Counted from the first letter of the stretch, positions 1 to 8,627 are shown. The stretch is DNA of 64,000 bases from Opitutaceae bacterium (GCA_016711225.1 JADJTK010000023.1:30004-94003), one strand, 5' to 3'. Numbers and translations: made by a program. The notes: generated from the sequence alone by a model not told the origin.

Positions 1-2
1 TG

Positions 3-1754
3 GCCGCCCTCAAGCTCGATGTGCCCAACGGCCTGCCCTTCATGTTCCGCGAGCGGAACATCAAGTCCAACCCCCTCGACAAGATCTTCAAGGACCTGCT
101 CGCCAAGTATCAGGAGAAGGTCGATGCCGGCACCATCCATCCCGAGTTCGCGGAGACGGTGAAACAGCATTTCGACTTCGGCGCGGAGGCCTATCTCGGC
201 CATCTGCGCTACGGCACCTCCGGCGGCTACAGCATCAGCGCCTGCCATCCCTTCTTCCGCAAGAGCCCGTGGCCCACCCGCAATCTGATGCTGGCGGGCA
301 ATTTCAACATGACCAACACCGGCGAGCTCAACGATCAGCTCGTCGGCATGGGTGCGCACCCCATCTTCGCCACCGATACCCAGGCCCTCCTGGAGATGCT
401 CGGCTTCTACCTGGATGAGGAACACGACGACCTCTATCGCGAGCTGCGCGCCCAGAAGCTGCCCGGTCGGGTGATCTCCGAGCAGATCAGCCGGCGCCTC
501 GATGTTGGCCAGGTGCTGCGCAACGCCGCGGTGAGATGGGACGGTGGTTACACCTTGGCTGGCATGATCGGCAACGGCGACACCTTCGTGGTGCGCGACC
601 CTGCCGGCATCCGCCCCGCCTACTGGTTCCAGGACGACGAGGTGGTCGCCTTCGCCAGTGAGCGCGTGGCGCTCATGACCGCCTTCGAGAAGGACCAGTC
701 CGATATCCGTGAAGTCACCCCGGGTCATGTCGTGGTGGTGAAGGCGGACGGCCAGGTCAGCGAGCAGCAGGTGCGCGAGCCGCTCGTGCGCCGCTCGTGC
801 TCCTTCGAGCGCATCTATTTCTCCCGTGGTAACGACCCGGAGATCTACGCCGAGCGCAAGGCCCTCGGGGCCCAGCTCGTCGACCAGGTGGTGCGCTCCA
901 TCGACAACGACTTCGGGCACGCCGTCATCAGTTTCGTGCCCAACACCGCCGAGGTCGCCTACTACGGGCTGCTCGAGGCGCTGCGTTTGCGCCGTCGCGA
1001 CGAGGTGAAGGCCACGATTCTCGCCGCCGCCCGTCGCGGTACCCTCGACGAGGCGCTCATCGACGACTTGATCCTGCGCAACTGGCCCCGCGCCGAGAAG
1101 GTCGCGGTCAAGGACGTCAAGATCCGCACTTTCATCGGGCAGGAGCGCTGGCGCAATCAGCTCGCCAGCCACGCCTACGACGTGAGCTACGGCACGGTGA
1201 AACCGGGCGATGTACTGGTGTGCGTGGACGACTCGATTGTGCGTGGCACTACGCTGCGCCGTTCGATCCTGCGCATGCTCAGCCGGCTCAACCCGCGCAA
1301 GATCGCCATCGTCTCCACCGCCCCGCAGATCCGGTATCCCGATTGTTACGGCATCGACATGAGCGAGCTTGGGAAATTCGTGGCCTTCGAGGCCGCCGTC
1401 GCCCTGCTCAAGGAGCGCGGCCAGGGCAGCCTGTTGGAGGACGTCTATCGCGCCTGCCTCGAGGAGGTGCAGAAGCCCGCCGCCGATCAGGTCAACCACG
1501 TGCGGCGTATCTACGAGTCGTTCACCGCCGAGGAGGTGTCCGCCAAGATCGCCGAGTTGGTCCGCCCGAAGAACCTAGCCTGGCAGGGTGAGGTGGAAAT
1601 CATCTACCAGACCATCGAGAACCTGCATATCGCGTTGCCCAACCACACGGGCGACTGGTTCTTCACCGGCCATTATCCGACTCCCGGGGGCACCCGTGTC
1701 GCCAACCAAGCCTACCTGAACTATTTCGAGAAAGCCGAGGGGCGCAGCTACTAA
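3..1754 (+). CDS. purF: Amidophosphoribosyltransferase (5' end cut by the window edge)
   Basis: Catalyses the first committed step of de novo purine synthesis, making phosphoribosylamine from PRPP and glutamine in the cytoplasm. The reading frame is open from the first bases, so the N-terminus with the catalytic Cys of the class II glutaminase lies outside. What remains includes the rest of the glutaminase domain (HLRYGTSGGYS, GNFNMTNTGEL) and the phosphoribosyltransferase domain with the PRPP loop VCVDDSIVRGTT at about 1219-1254. A GTG at 21 is only an internal codon. It ends at TAA 1752 and is followed after 106 bp by purM on the same strand, so the two are probably one purine operon. The long C-terminus past the PRPP site resembles the larger PurF forms. 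Identity is secure; the true start is unknown. Confidence 0.93.
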   Translation, partial: AALKLDVPNGLPFMFRERNIKSNPLDKIFKDLLAKYQEKVDAGTIHPEFAETVKQHFDFGAEAYLGHLRYGTSGGYSISACHPFFRKSPWPTRNLMLAGNFNMTNTGELNDQLVGMGAHPIFATDTQALLEMLGFYLDEEHDDLYRELRAQKLPGRVISEQISRRLDVGQVLRNAAVRWDGGYTLAGMIGNGDTFVVRDPAGIRPAYWFQDDEVVAFASERVALMTAFEKDQSDIREVTPGHVVVVKADGQVSEQQVREPLVRRSCSFERIYFSRGNDPEIYAERKALGAQLVDQVVRSIDNDFGHAVISFVPNTAEVAYYGLLEALRLRRRDEVKATILAAARRGTLDEALIDDLILRNWPRAEKVAVKDVKIRTFIGQERWRNQLASHAYDVSYGTVKPGDVLVCVDDSIVRGTTLRRSILRMLSRLNPRKIAIVSTAPQIRYPDCYGIDMSELGKFVAFEAAVALLKERGQGSLLEDVYRACLEEVQKPAADQVNHVRRIYESFTAEEVSAKIAELVRPKNLAWQGEVEIIYQTIENLHIALPNHTGDWFFTGHYPTPGGTRVANQAYLNYFEKAEGRSY

Positions 1755-1758
1755 AGGG

Positions 1759-1853
1759 AAGTCAGAACGCAGAGTGCCGAATGTAGAACGTTCCGCCTCG
1801 TCTGCTCCTTTCACCTCCGCCACTTCTGCATTCTTCACTCTGCGTTCCGACTT
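1759..1853. repeat. Imperfect 30-bp inverted repeat between purF and purM
   Basis: The left arm 1759-1788 and the right arm 1824-1853 pair at 26 of 30 positions when one is reverse-complemented. The arms also contain a degenerate internal period (CAGAACGCAGAGTG, GAATGTAGAA). The fold would sit in the purF-purM leader. It may be a dispersed repeat or an attenuating hairpin; the purM start directly follows. Confidence 0.7.
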
Positions 1854-1860
1854 TTCCGCC

Positions 1861-2961
1861 ATGTCTCTCTCCTACGAATCCTCCGGCGTCCGTTATGACC
1901 AGCTCGATGCGTTTAAGCGCGCCTGCCAGAAGGCCGCCCGCACCACCGCCGGGTTGCTCGGTGCCCACGGCTACAGCGAGCCGGCGACCACCCGCGGCGA
2001 GAGCGCCTACCTGATCGAGGCCGCCGACCATTTTCTGGCCCACGTCGAGGAGGGCCTCGGGACCAAGAATCTAGTGGCCGATGCGATGTACGCGCAGAGC
2101 GGCAAGTGCTTCTACCGCGAGGTGGCCATCGATACCGTTGCCACCATCGTCAACGATCTTGCCACCTGTGGCGCGCTGCCGATCTCGGTGGCGATGCATG
2201 CGGCGGTGGGCGACTCCGGTTGGTTCGCCGACGAGAAACGCGTGACCGGGCTGGTCGAGGGTTTCGCCGAGGGGTGCCGCCAGGCCGGCGCCGTCTGGGG
2301 CGGCGGCGAGACGCCCACCCTGCGCGGCATCGTTGAGCCGCAGACCATCGTGCTGGCCGGCTCCGCCATCGGCAAGATCCAGCCCAAGTCGCTGCGCATC
2401 GTCGGCGATGTGAAGGATGGCGACAGCATCGTTTTCCTCGCCTCCTCGGGGGTGCAGACCAACGGCCTCACGCTTTGTCGCAAGATTGCCGAGTCGCTGC
2501 CGCAGGCTTACCTCACCCCGATGGCGGATGGCCGCACCTTCGGCGAGGGGTTGCTTGCGCCGTCGGTCATCTACGTGGCGTTCGTGCGCGAGTGCCAACG
2601 CCGCGGGTTGAAGCTCAACTACGTGGCCCATGTCACCGGCCACGGCTGGCGCAAGCTCATGCGCCTGGAGGAGCCTTTCCTCTACGAGATCACGAACCTG
2701 CGCCCCGAGCCTGAGCTCTTCCGTTTCCTGCGCGAGTCCGGGCCGATCTCGCTGCGCGAGGCTTACGCCACCTTCAACCAGGGCATCGGTTTCGCCGCGT
2801 ATGTGGCGCCCGAGCTGGCGGAGGCCACCGTCGCCGCCGCCACCGCGTCCGGATACGACGCGTGGATCGCGGGTCGGGTGCGCAAGCAGGGCGACCGCAA
2901 GGCCGTCGTGATCCCCGGCCTCGATCTGGTCTTCGAAGGCGACACGCTGCAGGTGCGCTGA
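1861..2961 (+). CDS. purM: Phosphoribosylformylglycinamidine cyclo-ligase (AIR synthase family)
   Basis: Predicted to make aminoimidazole ribonucleotide from FGAM with ATP, a later step of the pathway begun by purF just upstream. The frame is open from 1774, but that part translates the inverted repeat; the ATG at 1861 begins a normal N-terminus (MSLSYESSGVRYDQL), giving 366 residues, close to the usual 340-360. AIR-synthase features are the segment AIDTVATIVNDLATCGALP, the glycine-rich GGGETPTLRGIV, and HVTGHGWRKLMR towards the C-terminus. No clear Shine-Dalgarno is seen. The N-terminal half differs from E. coli PurM, so a related AIR-synthase-like kinase is possible, but the position behind purF supports purM. 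Confidence 0.85.
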   Translation: MSLSYESSGVRYDQLDAFKRACQKAARTTAGLLGAHGYSEPATTRGESAYLIEAADHFLAHVEEGLGTKNLVADAMYAQSGKCFYREVAIDTVATIVNDLATCGALPISVAMHAAVGDSGWFADEKRVTGLVEGFAEGCRQAGAVWGGGETPTLRGIVEPQTIVLAGSAIGKIQPKSLRIVGDVKDGDSIVFLASSGVQTNGLTLCRKIAESLPQAYLTPMADGRTFGEGLLAPSVIYVAFVRECQRRGLKLNYVAHVTGHGWRKLMRLEEPFLYEITNLRPEPELFRFLRESGPISLREAYATFNQGIGFAAYVAPELAEATVAAATASGYDAWIAGRVRKQGDRKAVVIPGLDLVFEGDTLQVR

Positions 2962-3212
2962 GGGTCTCAGTGTAGGTGTCCGTTTCCGAACGCGTAGGCC
3001 ACGCGCTCGCACGCAGCTCCGCTGCGAACGCCTCCCGGAGGCGCGTGCAAGGACGCTGCCCGCGGGAGGAGCGTTCGGGGCCCGCCCACACGGCGGATCG
3101 GCCCATTCGCCGGTGCGTGCGGCCCGCTTGCCCGCCGTCCGCCGCGGCCCTGCGTCCTTCCGGCCGAAGAACGTGGAACCGCGTCACTGTTTCGAGCGTC
3201 TTTGCTCCCCGT

Positions 3213-4148
3213 ATGCACCCTTCCGCTCTTCAACCTGTCGCCGCGCGCCGCTGTTTCGGCCGCGCTCTTCGCCTGTCCTTCCTGAGTGTGGCGCTCGCTG
3301 GCGCCACTGTCGGAATGTGGGCCCAAGCCGATACCGCCCCCGATGCTGCGCAGACCTCGCCGGCACCGTTGCTCGACAAACCGCTGCCGCCCTCCACGCC
3401 CGATGTGGTGGGCGATCAGCCTACCCCGCAACACGTCTACGTGTCTGGCCACTGGCGCTGGCAGGACGGCGCCTATGTTTGGGATAGTGGACACTGGGAG
3501 CTGCCGCCGGCACCAGGAGCCGACTGGGTGGGCCCGCGCTGGGAAAAGCGCGACAACGGCTATGTGCTCGACGAGGGCTATTGGCAGGAAGGCACGGCAC
3601 AGACAGCCGAAGCCGGCGCCGCCGCGCCTGAGGCGGTCGAGGTTGAGCAGGCGCCGCCGCTGCCAGAGCGTGAGATCATCGTGGCGCGGCCGTCGGTGCG
3701 CCATGTTTGGATTGGTGGTTACTGGCGCTGGCATGCCGGGCGCCACGTCTGGGTGAGCGGCCGCTGGGACCTGCCGCCGCGGGCCAATGTGGTGTGGGTG
3801 GCGCCGCGCTGGGAGCGCCACGGCCGCGGCTACCGTTTCCATGCGGGTTGCTGGCGTGACGGCTATGTTCGCCCGCGCACTGCAGTCGTCATCGAGAGCA
3901 GCGGTTGGCGCAGCGACGGAGTGGTGACCATTGCGCCGCCCCCGCCGCGCCGGGAGGTCATCGTTTACAGCTCCCGCCCGTCCGTCGACTTCGTCTGGGT
4001 ACCCGGATATTGGAATTGGTATGGCGGTCGCCATGTGTGGATCGGCGGCCGGTGGGATCGCCCGCCGCACGGTCATCACAACTGGCATGCACCGCGTTGG
4101 GAGCGCCATCGCGGGGGCTATCGCTTTGTCGAGGGGCGCTGGCGCTGA
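3213..4148 (+). CDS. Secreted YXWGXW-repeat protein
   Basis: A 311-residue exported protein of unknown function. The frame is open from 2976, but ATG 3213 gives a classic signal peptide: Arg-containing start, then LSFLSVALAGATVGMWAQA. Three repeat blocks of the YXWGXW type follow, about 3438-3590, 3699-3870 and 3990-4145. Each is rich in Trp, Gly and Tyr (VSGHWRWQDGAYVWDSGHW; WIGGYWRWHAGRHVWVSGRW; WVPGYWNWYGGRHVWIGG) and closes on GYW, GCW or GRW. Proline and acidic linkers separate the blocks. Such proteins are usually periplasmic or surface-exposed in Gram-negative bacteria. A strong terminator follows 35 bp downstream, so it is transcribed alone or ends the purine operon. Confidence 0.85.
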   Translation: MHPSALQPVAARRCFGRALRLSFLSVALAGATVGMWAQADTAPDAAQTSPAPLLDKPLPPSTPDVVGDQPTPQHVYVSGHWRWQDGAYVWDSGHWELPPAPGADWVGPRWEKRDNGYVLDEGYWQEGTAQTAEAGAAAPEAVEVEQAPPLPEREIIVARPSVRHVWIGGYWRWHAGRHVWVSGRWDLPPRANVVWVAPRWERHGRGYRFHAGCWRDGYVRPRTAVVIESSGWRSDGVVTIAPPPPRREVIVYSSRPSVDFVWVPGYWNWYGGRHVWIGGRWDRPPHGHHNWHAPRWERHRGGYRFVEGRWR

Positions 4149-4182
4149 GCCGGGCCGAGTTATCCTCGCACGCACTTTCCTT

Positions 4183-4214
4183 GGCCGCCCGGGTTTCCCC
4201 TGGGCGGCCTTTTT
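4183..4214 (+). terminator. Rho-independent terminator after the YXWGXW gene
   Basis: GGCCGCCC at 4183-4190 pairs perfectly with GGGCGGCC at 4202-4209 across an 11-nt loop, followed at once by TTTTT. It lies 35 bp after the stop codon at 4148. Confidence 0.85.
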
Positions 4215-4264
4215 GTGGGGTGGAGCCGGCACCCTACGAGTTGAGACGTTGTGGCTTCTTCGAT

Positions 4265-4332
4265 GGTGGGGCGGGGTTTATCTCCGCCAGTTCGGTCTTC
4301 GCTCGGATGGCGGGCGTGAAGCCCGCCCCACC
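4265..4332. repeat. Dispersed palindromic repeat, family GGTGGGGCGGG (copy A)
   Basis: A 68-nt hairpin element opening GGTGGGGCGGGG and closing CCCGCCCCACC. Related copies lie at 8794-8861 (same length) and 43027-43106. Smaller hairpins around CAGGC/GCCTG follow at about 4364-4409, so the whole creB leader is palindromic. Confidence 0.8.
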
Positions 4333-4467
4333 ACCTGGAGAGGTTCAGGTCTGCGATTCGCAGGCACGGAGGCCTGCGCCACGTCGGAGGGCAGGCCGCA
4401 TGGCCTGCCGGTTGGGGGCGCTCGCGTAGCCCTTGCCGCCGTGCGGCTGATCCGCCAAACCTTCGCC

Positions 4468-5244
4468 ATGCCCAACGGTGCCAGCCCCGCCATTCTCGTC
4501 GTGGACGACGAACGCGCCATCGCCGACACCGTCGTCTACGCGCTGCGTACCGAGGGCTTCGTGCCGCAGTGGTGTGCCACCGCCGGGGCGGCACGCGAGG
4601 CGCTGGCGGCGGCGCTGCCCGCGCTGGTGGTGCTCGATGTCGGCCTGCCCGACGCCAACGGCTTCGATCTCTGCCGCGAGCTGCGCGCGAAGTATCCGGA
4701 TCTTCCGGTGATCTTCCTAACCGCGCGCAGCGAGGTGATCGACCGAGTGGTTGGCCTGGAGATTGGCGGCGACGACTACCTCGCGAAACCGTTTTCCCCC
4801 CGCGAACTCACGGCCCGCGTGAAGGCGGTGTTGCGCCGCCGTGGCCCGGTCGCGCCACCGCCGACCCCCGACAAGGGCGCGTGTATCGTGCCCAATCCCG
4901 AGGGGCCCACGGGGGCGGGGTCCGGCGGGGGGGCAGCGCCGGTGCCGGCTGCGGCGGTCTGGAGTGTCGACGAGGCGCGTTGCCGGATCGTGTATCGGGG
5001 CGTCGCCCTCGACCTCACCGCCACCGAGTTCCGTCTGTTGCGCGCGCTCGTGGCGCATCCGGGTCGCGTTTACACCCGGGACCAGTTGATGAATGCCGCC
5101 TGGCCCGATCCCGGCTCCAGTACCGACCGCACGGTTGACGCCCATGTGAAGACGTTGCGGGCCAAGCTGCGTCTCGCCGCGCCGGCCGCCGACCCGATCC
5201 AGACGCATCGCGGCCTGGGCTACTCGCTGCGGGAGGAAGCATGA
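4468..5244 (+). CDS. creB: CreB-like response regulator (OmpR/PhoB family)
   Basis: A DNA-binding response regulator of 258 residues. The receiver domain (residues 5-125) has the acidic pair in ILVVDDERAI, the phospho-acceptor Asp in ALVVLDVGLPDANG, and the conserved Lys in DDYLAKPFSPREL. A Gly/Pro-rich linker leads to a winged-helix domain (TATEFRLLRALVAHPGRVYTRDQLMNAAWPD ... VDAHVKTLRAKL). ATG 4468 directly precedes the receiver; the longer open frame upstream is intergenic palindromes. It overlaps the kinase by the ATGA at 5241-5244, so they are translationally coupled. The downstream kinase and creD support the CreB assignment over a generic OmpR-type regulator. Confidence 0.88.
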   Translation: MPNGASPAILVVDDERAIADTVVYALRTEGFVPQWCATAGAAREALAAALPALVVLDVGLPDANGFDLCRELRAKYPDLPVIFLTARSEVIDRVVGLEIGGDDYLAKPFSPRELTARVKAVLRRRGPVAPPPTPDKGACIVPNPEGPTGAGSGGGAAPVPAAAVWSVDEARCRIVYRGVALDLTATEFRLLRALVAHPGRVYTRDQLMNAAWPDPGSSTDRTVDAHVKTLRAKLRLAAPAADPIQTHRGLGYSLREEA

Positions 5245-6674
5245 GCCTGCGTCTCCGGTTGGCGCTGTTCCTCGTCTCCGTGTTCTGCCTGGGCGAATGG
5301 CTGATCGTGCGCACCGCGCTCAACGAGGTGAAACCGCGCTACCTCGAAAGCATGGAGGAGTCGTTGGTCGACGCCTCGCGCCTGCTGGCCGCCCTGCTGG
5401 AAACTCAGTTGCGCGCCGGCGAGCCCGATCCCGCGCCGCTGCGCTCCGCCCTCGCCTCGGTGCGCAGTCATGAGTTTGTCGCGCAGGTCTATTCGCTGCG
5501 GAAGACGCAGCTCGACCTGCGTGTCTATGCGACGGATGCGGCCGGTCGCGTGGTGTTCGACTCCGATGGCGGGCGCGATGAAGGCGCGGACTACATGGGT
5601 TGGCGCGATGTGCGACTCACCCTAGCCGGCGCGTACGGCGCGCGCGCCACGCAGGCGATCCCGGGCGACAACGAGTCGCTGGTCATCTACATCGCCGCCC
5701 CGATTCGCCATGGCGACCACATCGCAGGGGTGCTATCGCTCGGCAAGCCTACCCGTTCGATCAACATCCTCGTGGCTGCGGCGCAGCGGCGGGTGCTTCT
5801 GGGCGCGTTCATCGGCGGCCTCGGGCTGCTCGCGGCGCTGCTGGTGGCGGCCAACTGGGTGATCGCTCCGCTGGAGCGGCTCACCGCCTACGCCCGCGCG
5901 GTGCGCGACGGCAAGCCGGCGCCATTGCCCCGGCTGCCGGGACGCACGCTGCAGGAGTTGGGGACGGCGTTTGCTGAGATGCGCGAGTCGTTGGAGGGCA
6001 AGAAGCACGTCGAGCGCACCACCCAGGCCCTGGCCCATGGGATCAAGGCGCCGCTGGCGGCGGTGCGTGGCGCGGCCGAGTTGCTGGGCGAGGAGATGCC
6101 GGCGGAGGAGCGTCGCCGGTTTCTGGACAACCTGCGGGCGGAGTCGGTCCGTATCGAGCAAATCGTGGAGCGCTTGTTGCAGCTTTCGGCGCTCGAGGCC
6201 CGCAGTACGTTGCTGGCGCCGGAGCGGATCGAAGCGGCGGCGCTGTGCGCCGAGGTGGCCGACGGTTTCCGTAGCGCCGGGCGGGCGGCGGGGGTGGAGC
6301 TGGTCGTGGGCGAGTCGGCGGCCGGGGTGGTGAAAGGCGAGCGGGGGCTGGTACGCGAGGCGCTGGCGAATTTGGTACAGAACGCCGTGGAGTTTTCCCC
6401 CCGAGGAGCGCGGGTGACTCTCGGAGCGAGGGTGGTCGGTTCCTGTGTGGAGTTCGTAGTTGAGGACCAGGGGCCGGGGGTGCCGGACTATGCGTTGGCG
6501 CGGGTGTTCGAGCGCTTCTACTCGTTGGAGCGGCCGGCGACGGGGCGCAAGAGCACCGGGCTCGGGCTGGCGCTGGTGCGGGAGATCGCCCACTTGCACG
6601 GAGGGGAGTCCGAGGTGGTCAATCGACTCGAAGGTGGGGCTCGGGCGGTGTTGCGCCTGCCGTCCGCGCGTTGA
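5241..6674 (+). CDS. creC: CreC-like sensor histidine kinase
   Basis: An inner-membrane sensor of 477 residues that should phosphorylate the coupled CreB. TM1 is at residues 4-25 (LALFLVSVFCLGEWLIV), a periplasmic sensory domain runs to about 180, and TM2 (LLGAFIGGLGLLAALLVAANWVI) leads into a HAMP segment. The phospho-acceptor His (about residue 266) sits in ALAHGIKAPLAAVRGAAELL. The ATPase domain has QNAVEFSP (N box), VEDQGPGVPD (G1) and TGLGLALVREIAHLHGG (G2). The H-box reads HGIKAP where CreC-type kinases usually have HELKSP, an unusual change next to the His. A 561-bp gap separates it from creD. Confidence 0.88.
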   Translation: MSLRLRLALFLVSVFCLGEWLIVRTALNEVKPRYLESMEESLVDASRLLAALLETQLRAGEPDPAPLRSALASVRSHEFVAQVYSLRKTQLDLRVYATDAAGRVVFDSDGGRDEGADYMGWRDVRLTLAGAYGARATQAIPGDNESLVIYIAAPIRHGDHIAGVLSLGKPTRSINILVAAAQRRVLLGAFIGGLGLLAALLVAANWVIAPLERLTAYARAVRDGKPAPLPRLPGRTLQELGTAFAEMRESLEGKKHVERTTQALAHGIKAPLAAVRGAAELLGEEMPAEERRRFLDNLRAESVRIEQIVERLLQLSALEARSTLLAPERIEAAALCAEVADGFRSAGRAAGVELVVGESAAGVVKGERGLVREALANLVQNAVEFSPRGARVTLGARVVGSCVEFVVEDQGPGVPDYALARVFERFYSLERPATGRKSTGLGLALVREIAHLHGGESEVVNRLEGGARAVLRLPSAR

Positions 6675-6720
6675 TTGGCGCCGCAGCTCGTTTCGACTGC
6701 TCAAGCTCACGGCCGTGAGC

Positions 6721-7108
6721 TTAAGCGGTCGGGCCGCAGACCGGCGCCGACCAGGCCGTGGGTGGGGGCGTCGATCGTCGGGAACTGACCGAGGCCCGCG
6801 CGCTGCGCGGTGTGGTGGGCAGTGGTAGAAGTCCGGAATCTGCGCAGCAAGGATTGCCGGCGACGCGTTGCCCTTTTCTCGCGAAGCCCGACGACAGGGC
6901 TCTGGCGGCCGAGGGGGCGGGGCCGGGTTGTCGTGGGCCGACTGAGCGGTGGCGCAGTGGGTCGAGCGCCCCGGCTGAAGTGCCGAGGGCGCGTGGCCCG
7001 CGGACGGGCGCGACCACTTACGGAGACGGTCGTCGGGTTAAGCGGTCCTCCGTGGAGGCACGCGGACGCGGAGCCCTTCCGGTGGGGGCTGGGCCGTTGA
7101 CCGCTTAA
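6721..7108. repeat. Candidate MITE-like element between creC and creD
   Basis: The 561 bp between creC and creD hold no credible gene. TTAAGCGGTC at 6721-6730 and its exact reverse complement at 7099-7108 bound 388 bp, and a third direct copy lies at 7038-7047. Each boundary also sits in a palindrome: a perfect 20-bp one at 6703-6722 and a 36-bp one at 7099-7134 with 32 matching positions, both centred on ACGGCCGT. No target duplication is clear. Short open frames inside lack ribosome sites and family features. Confidence 0.45.
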
Positions 7109-7175
7109 GTGGACGGCCGTCTACCTAAGCGGTCGGTCGGGCTGGAGCGGCGACGGGCGTGCTCGAACCAGCGTT

Positions 7176-7213
7176 TTCGCCGGGTTTTCATCGAGGCTTC
7201 ATCTTCGCTTCAC
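7176..7213 (+). promoter_or_regulatory. Putative CreB operator (cre-tag-like direct repeats) before creD
   Basis: Pentamers TTCGC, TTCAT, TTCAT and TTCAC start at 7176, 7187, 7198 and 7209, exactly 11 bp apart, so the array reads TTCRY-N6-TTCAY and so on. The known E. coli cre tag is TTCAC-N6-TTCAC. The array ends 22 nt before the creD ATG. For a classical activator this leaves little room for a -10 box and leader, so the transcript may be nearly leaderless or the true start may be ATG 7269. Confidence 0.65.
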
Positions 7214-7235
7214 CACCGGGTGGGAGAGTGGGGGC

Positions 7236-8627
7236 ATGGAAACTTCTCCCCCCGTCTTGCCTCCGCCCATGCCCTACACCACGGCCAACCCCAAGGCCGT
7301 TGCCACCGGACTCAAGCTCTTCGCCATCGGCGTACTCATCGGGCTGCTCTGGATCGCCCTGCTGCTCATCGATGGTGTGCGTCGGGAACGCCTCGGCTAT
7401 CGCGAGCAGGCGGAGTCGGAGATCGCCCAGACCTGGGGAGGCGAGCAGGTATTGGCCGGTCCGGTGCTGGCGGTACCGTTCACCTACGCAGCGAAGATCG
7501 TGCGCGAGGTGGCCGACTCCCGTGGCGTGCCGGTGCGTACGGAGGAGCTTCGGACCACGCGGGCGTGGGCGTACTTCCTGCCCAGCGAGCTCGATGTATC
7601 GGGTCGGCTCGACCCCTCGCTACGGCACCGTGGGATCTTCATCGTGCCGGTCTATGAAACGCAACTGGCGGTGCAGGGGCGTTTCCGGCCGGCGGCCGCG
7701 GCGCTCGCCGTCGAGGGGGCCATTTACGAGTGGGCGAAAGCGCGGATCATCGTGGGGCTGCAATTTCCCCGCGGGCTGCGCGCGGCGCCGGTCGTGCAGT
7801 GGGGCGGGCGGGAGGTGACACTGGAGCCCGGCACCGGTCGCGAGGGCTGGAGTGAGACGTTGGAGGCCCCGGTCGACGCGACCGTCGCGGCCGCCGATGG
7901 CGTGGCCTTCTCGCTGGAGATGACCGTGCAGGGGAGTCGCCGGCTCGCGGTGGCGCCGGTGGGTGCGCAGAACCGGGTGACGCTGAAGTCGAGCTGGGTG
8001 GATCCGAGCTTCGGCGGGGCGGCGCTGCCGGCCCGCCGCACGGTGGGCCCCTCCGGTTTCGAGGCGACGTGGGAGCAATCGTATTTCGGTCGCGGTTATC
8101 CGCAGCAATGGACCGATGCCGCCGGACAGACGGCGGTGGCCTATCACCAGATTGCCGGCTCGGCCGTGGACGTGACGCTGCTGCAACCGGTCGACGCCTA
8201 CCGGCTGGTCGAGCGAGCGATCAAATACGGCGTGCTCTTCCTGGTGCTGGTGTTCGCCAATTTCTTCCTCTTCGAGGTGACGGCGAAGCTGCGCATCCAT
8301 CCCCTTCAATACCTGATGGTCGGTGGGGCGTTGGTGTTGTTCTTCCTCGGCTATCTCGCGCTCAGCGAGTTCATCGCGGCTGGGCTGGCCTACGGTGCGG
8401 CCGCGGCGGCGAGCACGCTGCTGGTGACCAGTTACAGCGCGAGTGTGCTCAAGACCGGCCAACGTTGCCTGATTGTGGGCGGCGGGCTGGCCGGAACCTA
8501 CGGATACCTCTACTTCATTTTGCAATTGGAGGACTATGCGCTGCTCGCCGGCACGGCAGCGTTGTTCGCGCTGCTGGGCGTGGGCATGTGGGCCACGCGC
8601 AAGATCGACTGGTATGGAGGGAAGTGA
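7236..8627 (+). CDS. creD: CreD-like inner-membrane protein
   Basis: A 463-residue polytopic membrane protein of the CreD family, the main output gene of CreBC in enterobacteria and linked there to envelope integrity and beta-lactam or colicin tolerance. An N-terminal helix (LKLFAIGVLIGLLWIALLLIDGV) precedes a large periplasmic domain starting RRERLGYREQAESEIAQTWGGEQVLAGPVLAVPF, the family's most recognisable stretch. From about residue 325 there are five or six C-terminal helices, with FLLVLVFANFFLFEVTAKLRIHPLQYLMVGGALVLFFLGYLALSE-type sequence. ATG 7236 has GGGAG 9 nt upstream; ATG 7269 is an alternative without a ribosome site. creD is separated from creBC and has its own putative CreB repeats. 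Confidence 0.88.
   Translation: METSPPVLPPPMPYTTANPKAVATGLKLFAIGVLIGLLWIALLLIDGVRRERLGYREQAESEIAQTWGGEQVLAGPVLAVPFTYAAKIVREVADSRGVPVRTEELRTTRAWAYFLPSELDVSGRLDPSLRHRGIFIVPVYETQLAVQGRFRPAAAALAVEGAIYEWAKARIIVGLQFPRGLRAAPVVQWGGREVTLEPGTGREGWSETLEAPVDATVAAADGVAFSLEMTVQGSRRLAVAPVGAQNRVTLKSSWVDPSFGGAALPARRTVGPSGFEATWEQSYFGRGYPQQWTDAAGQTAVAYHQIAGSAVDVTLLQPVDAYRLVERAIKYGVLFLVLVFANFFLFEVTAKLRIHPLQYLMVGGALVLFFLGYLALSEFIAAGLAYGAAAAASTLLVTSYSASVLKTGQRCLIVGGGLAGTYGYLYFILQLEDYALLAGTAALFALLGVGMWATRKIDWYGGK

Noticed and set aside
1774..1860. N-terminal extension of purM from 1774
   Set aside because: It translates the right part of the inverted repeat and has no similarity to AIR synthases; ATG 1861 starts the recognisable N-terminus.
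3931..4467. Long N-terminal extension of the CreB-like regulator from 3931
   Set aside because: It would overlap the YXWGXW gene, a terminator and a palindromic repeat; receivers start within a few residues of ATG 4468.
6758..7108. Short overlapping ORFs of 96-116 residues between creC and creD
   Set aside because: They are Arg/Gly/Ala-rich, lack ribosome sites, and overlap each other and the palindromes; they look like GC-rich open frames only.
6690..7140. Possible RNase P RNA, because of a GTAGAAGTCCGG segment near 6822
   Set aside because: The later conserved RNase P elements (ACAGAA, the paired 3' end) are not present, so the resemblance is limited to a few bases.
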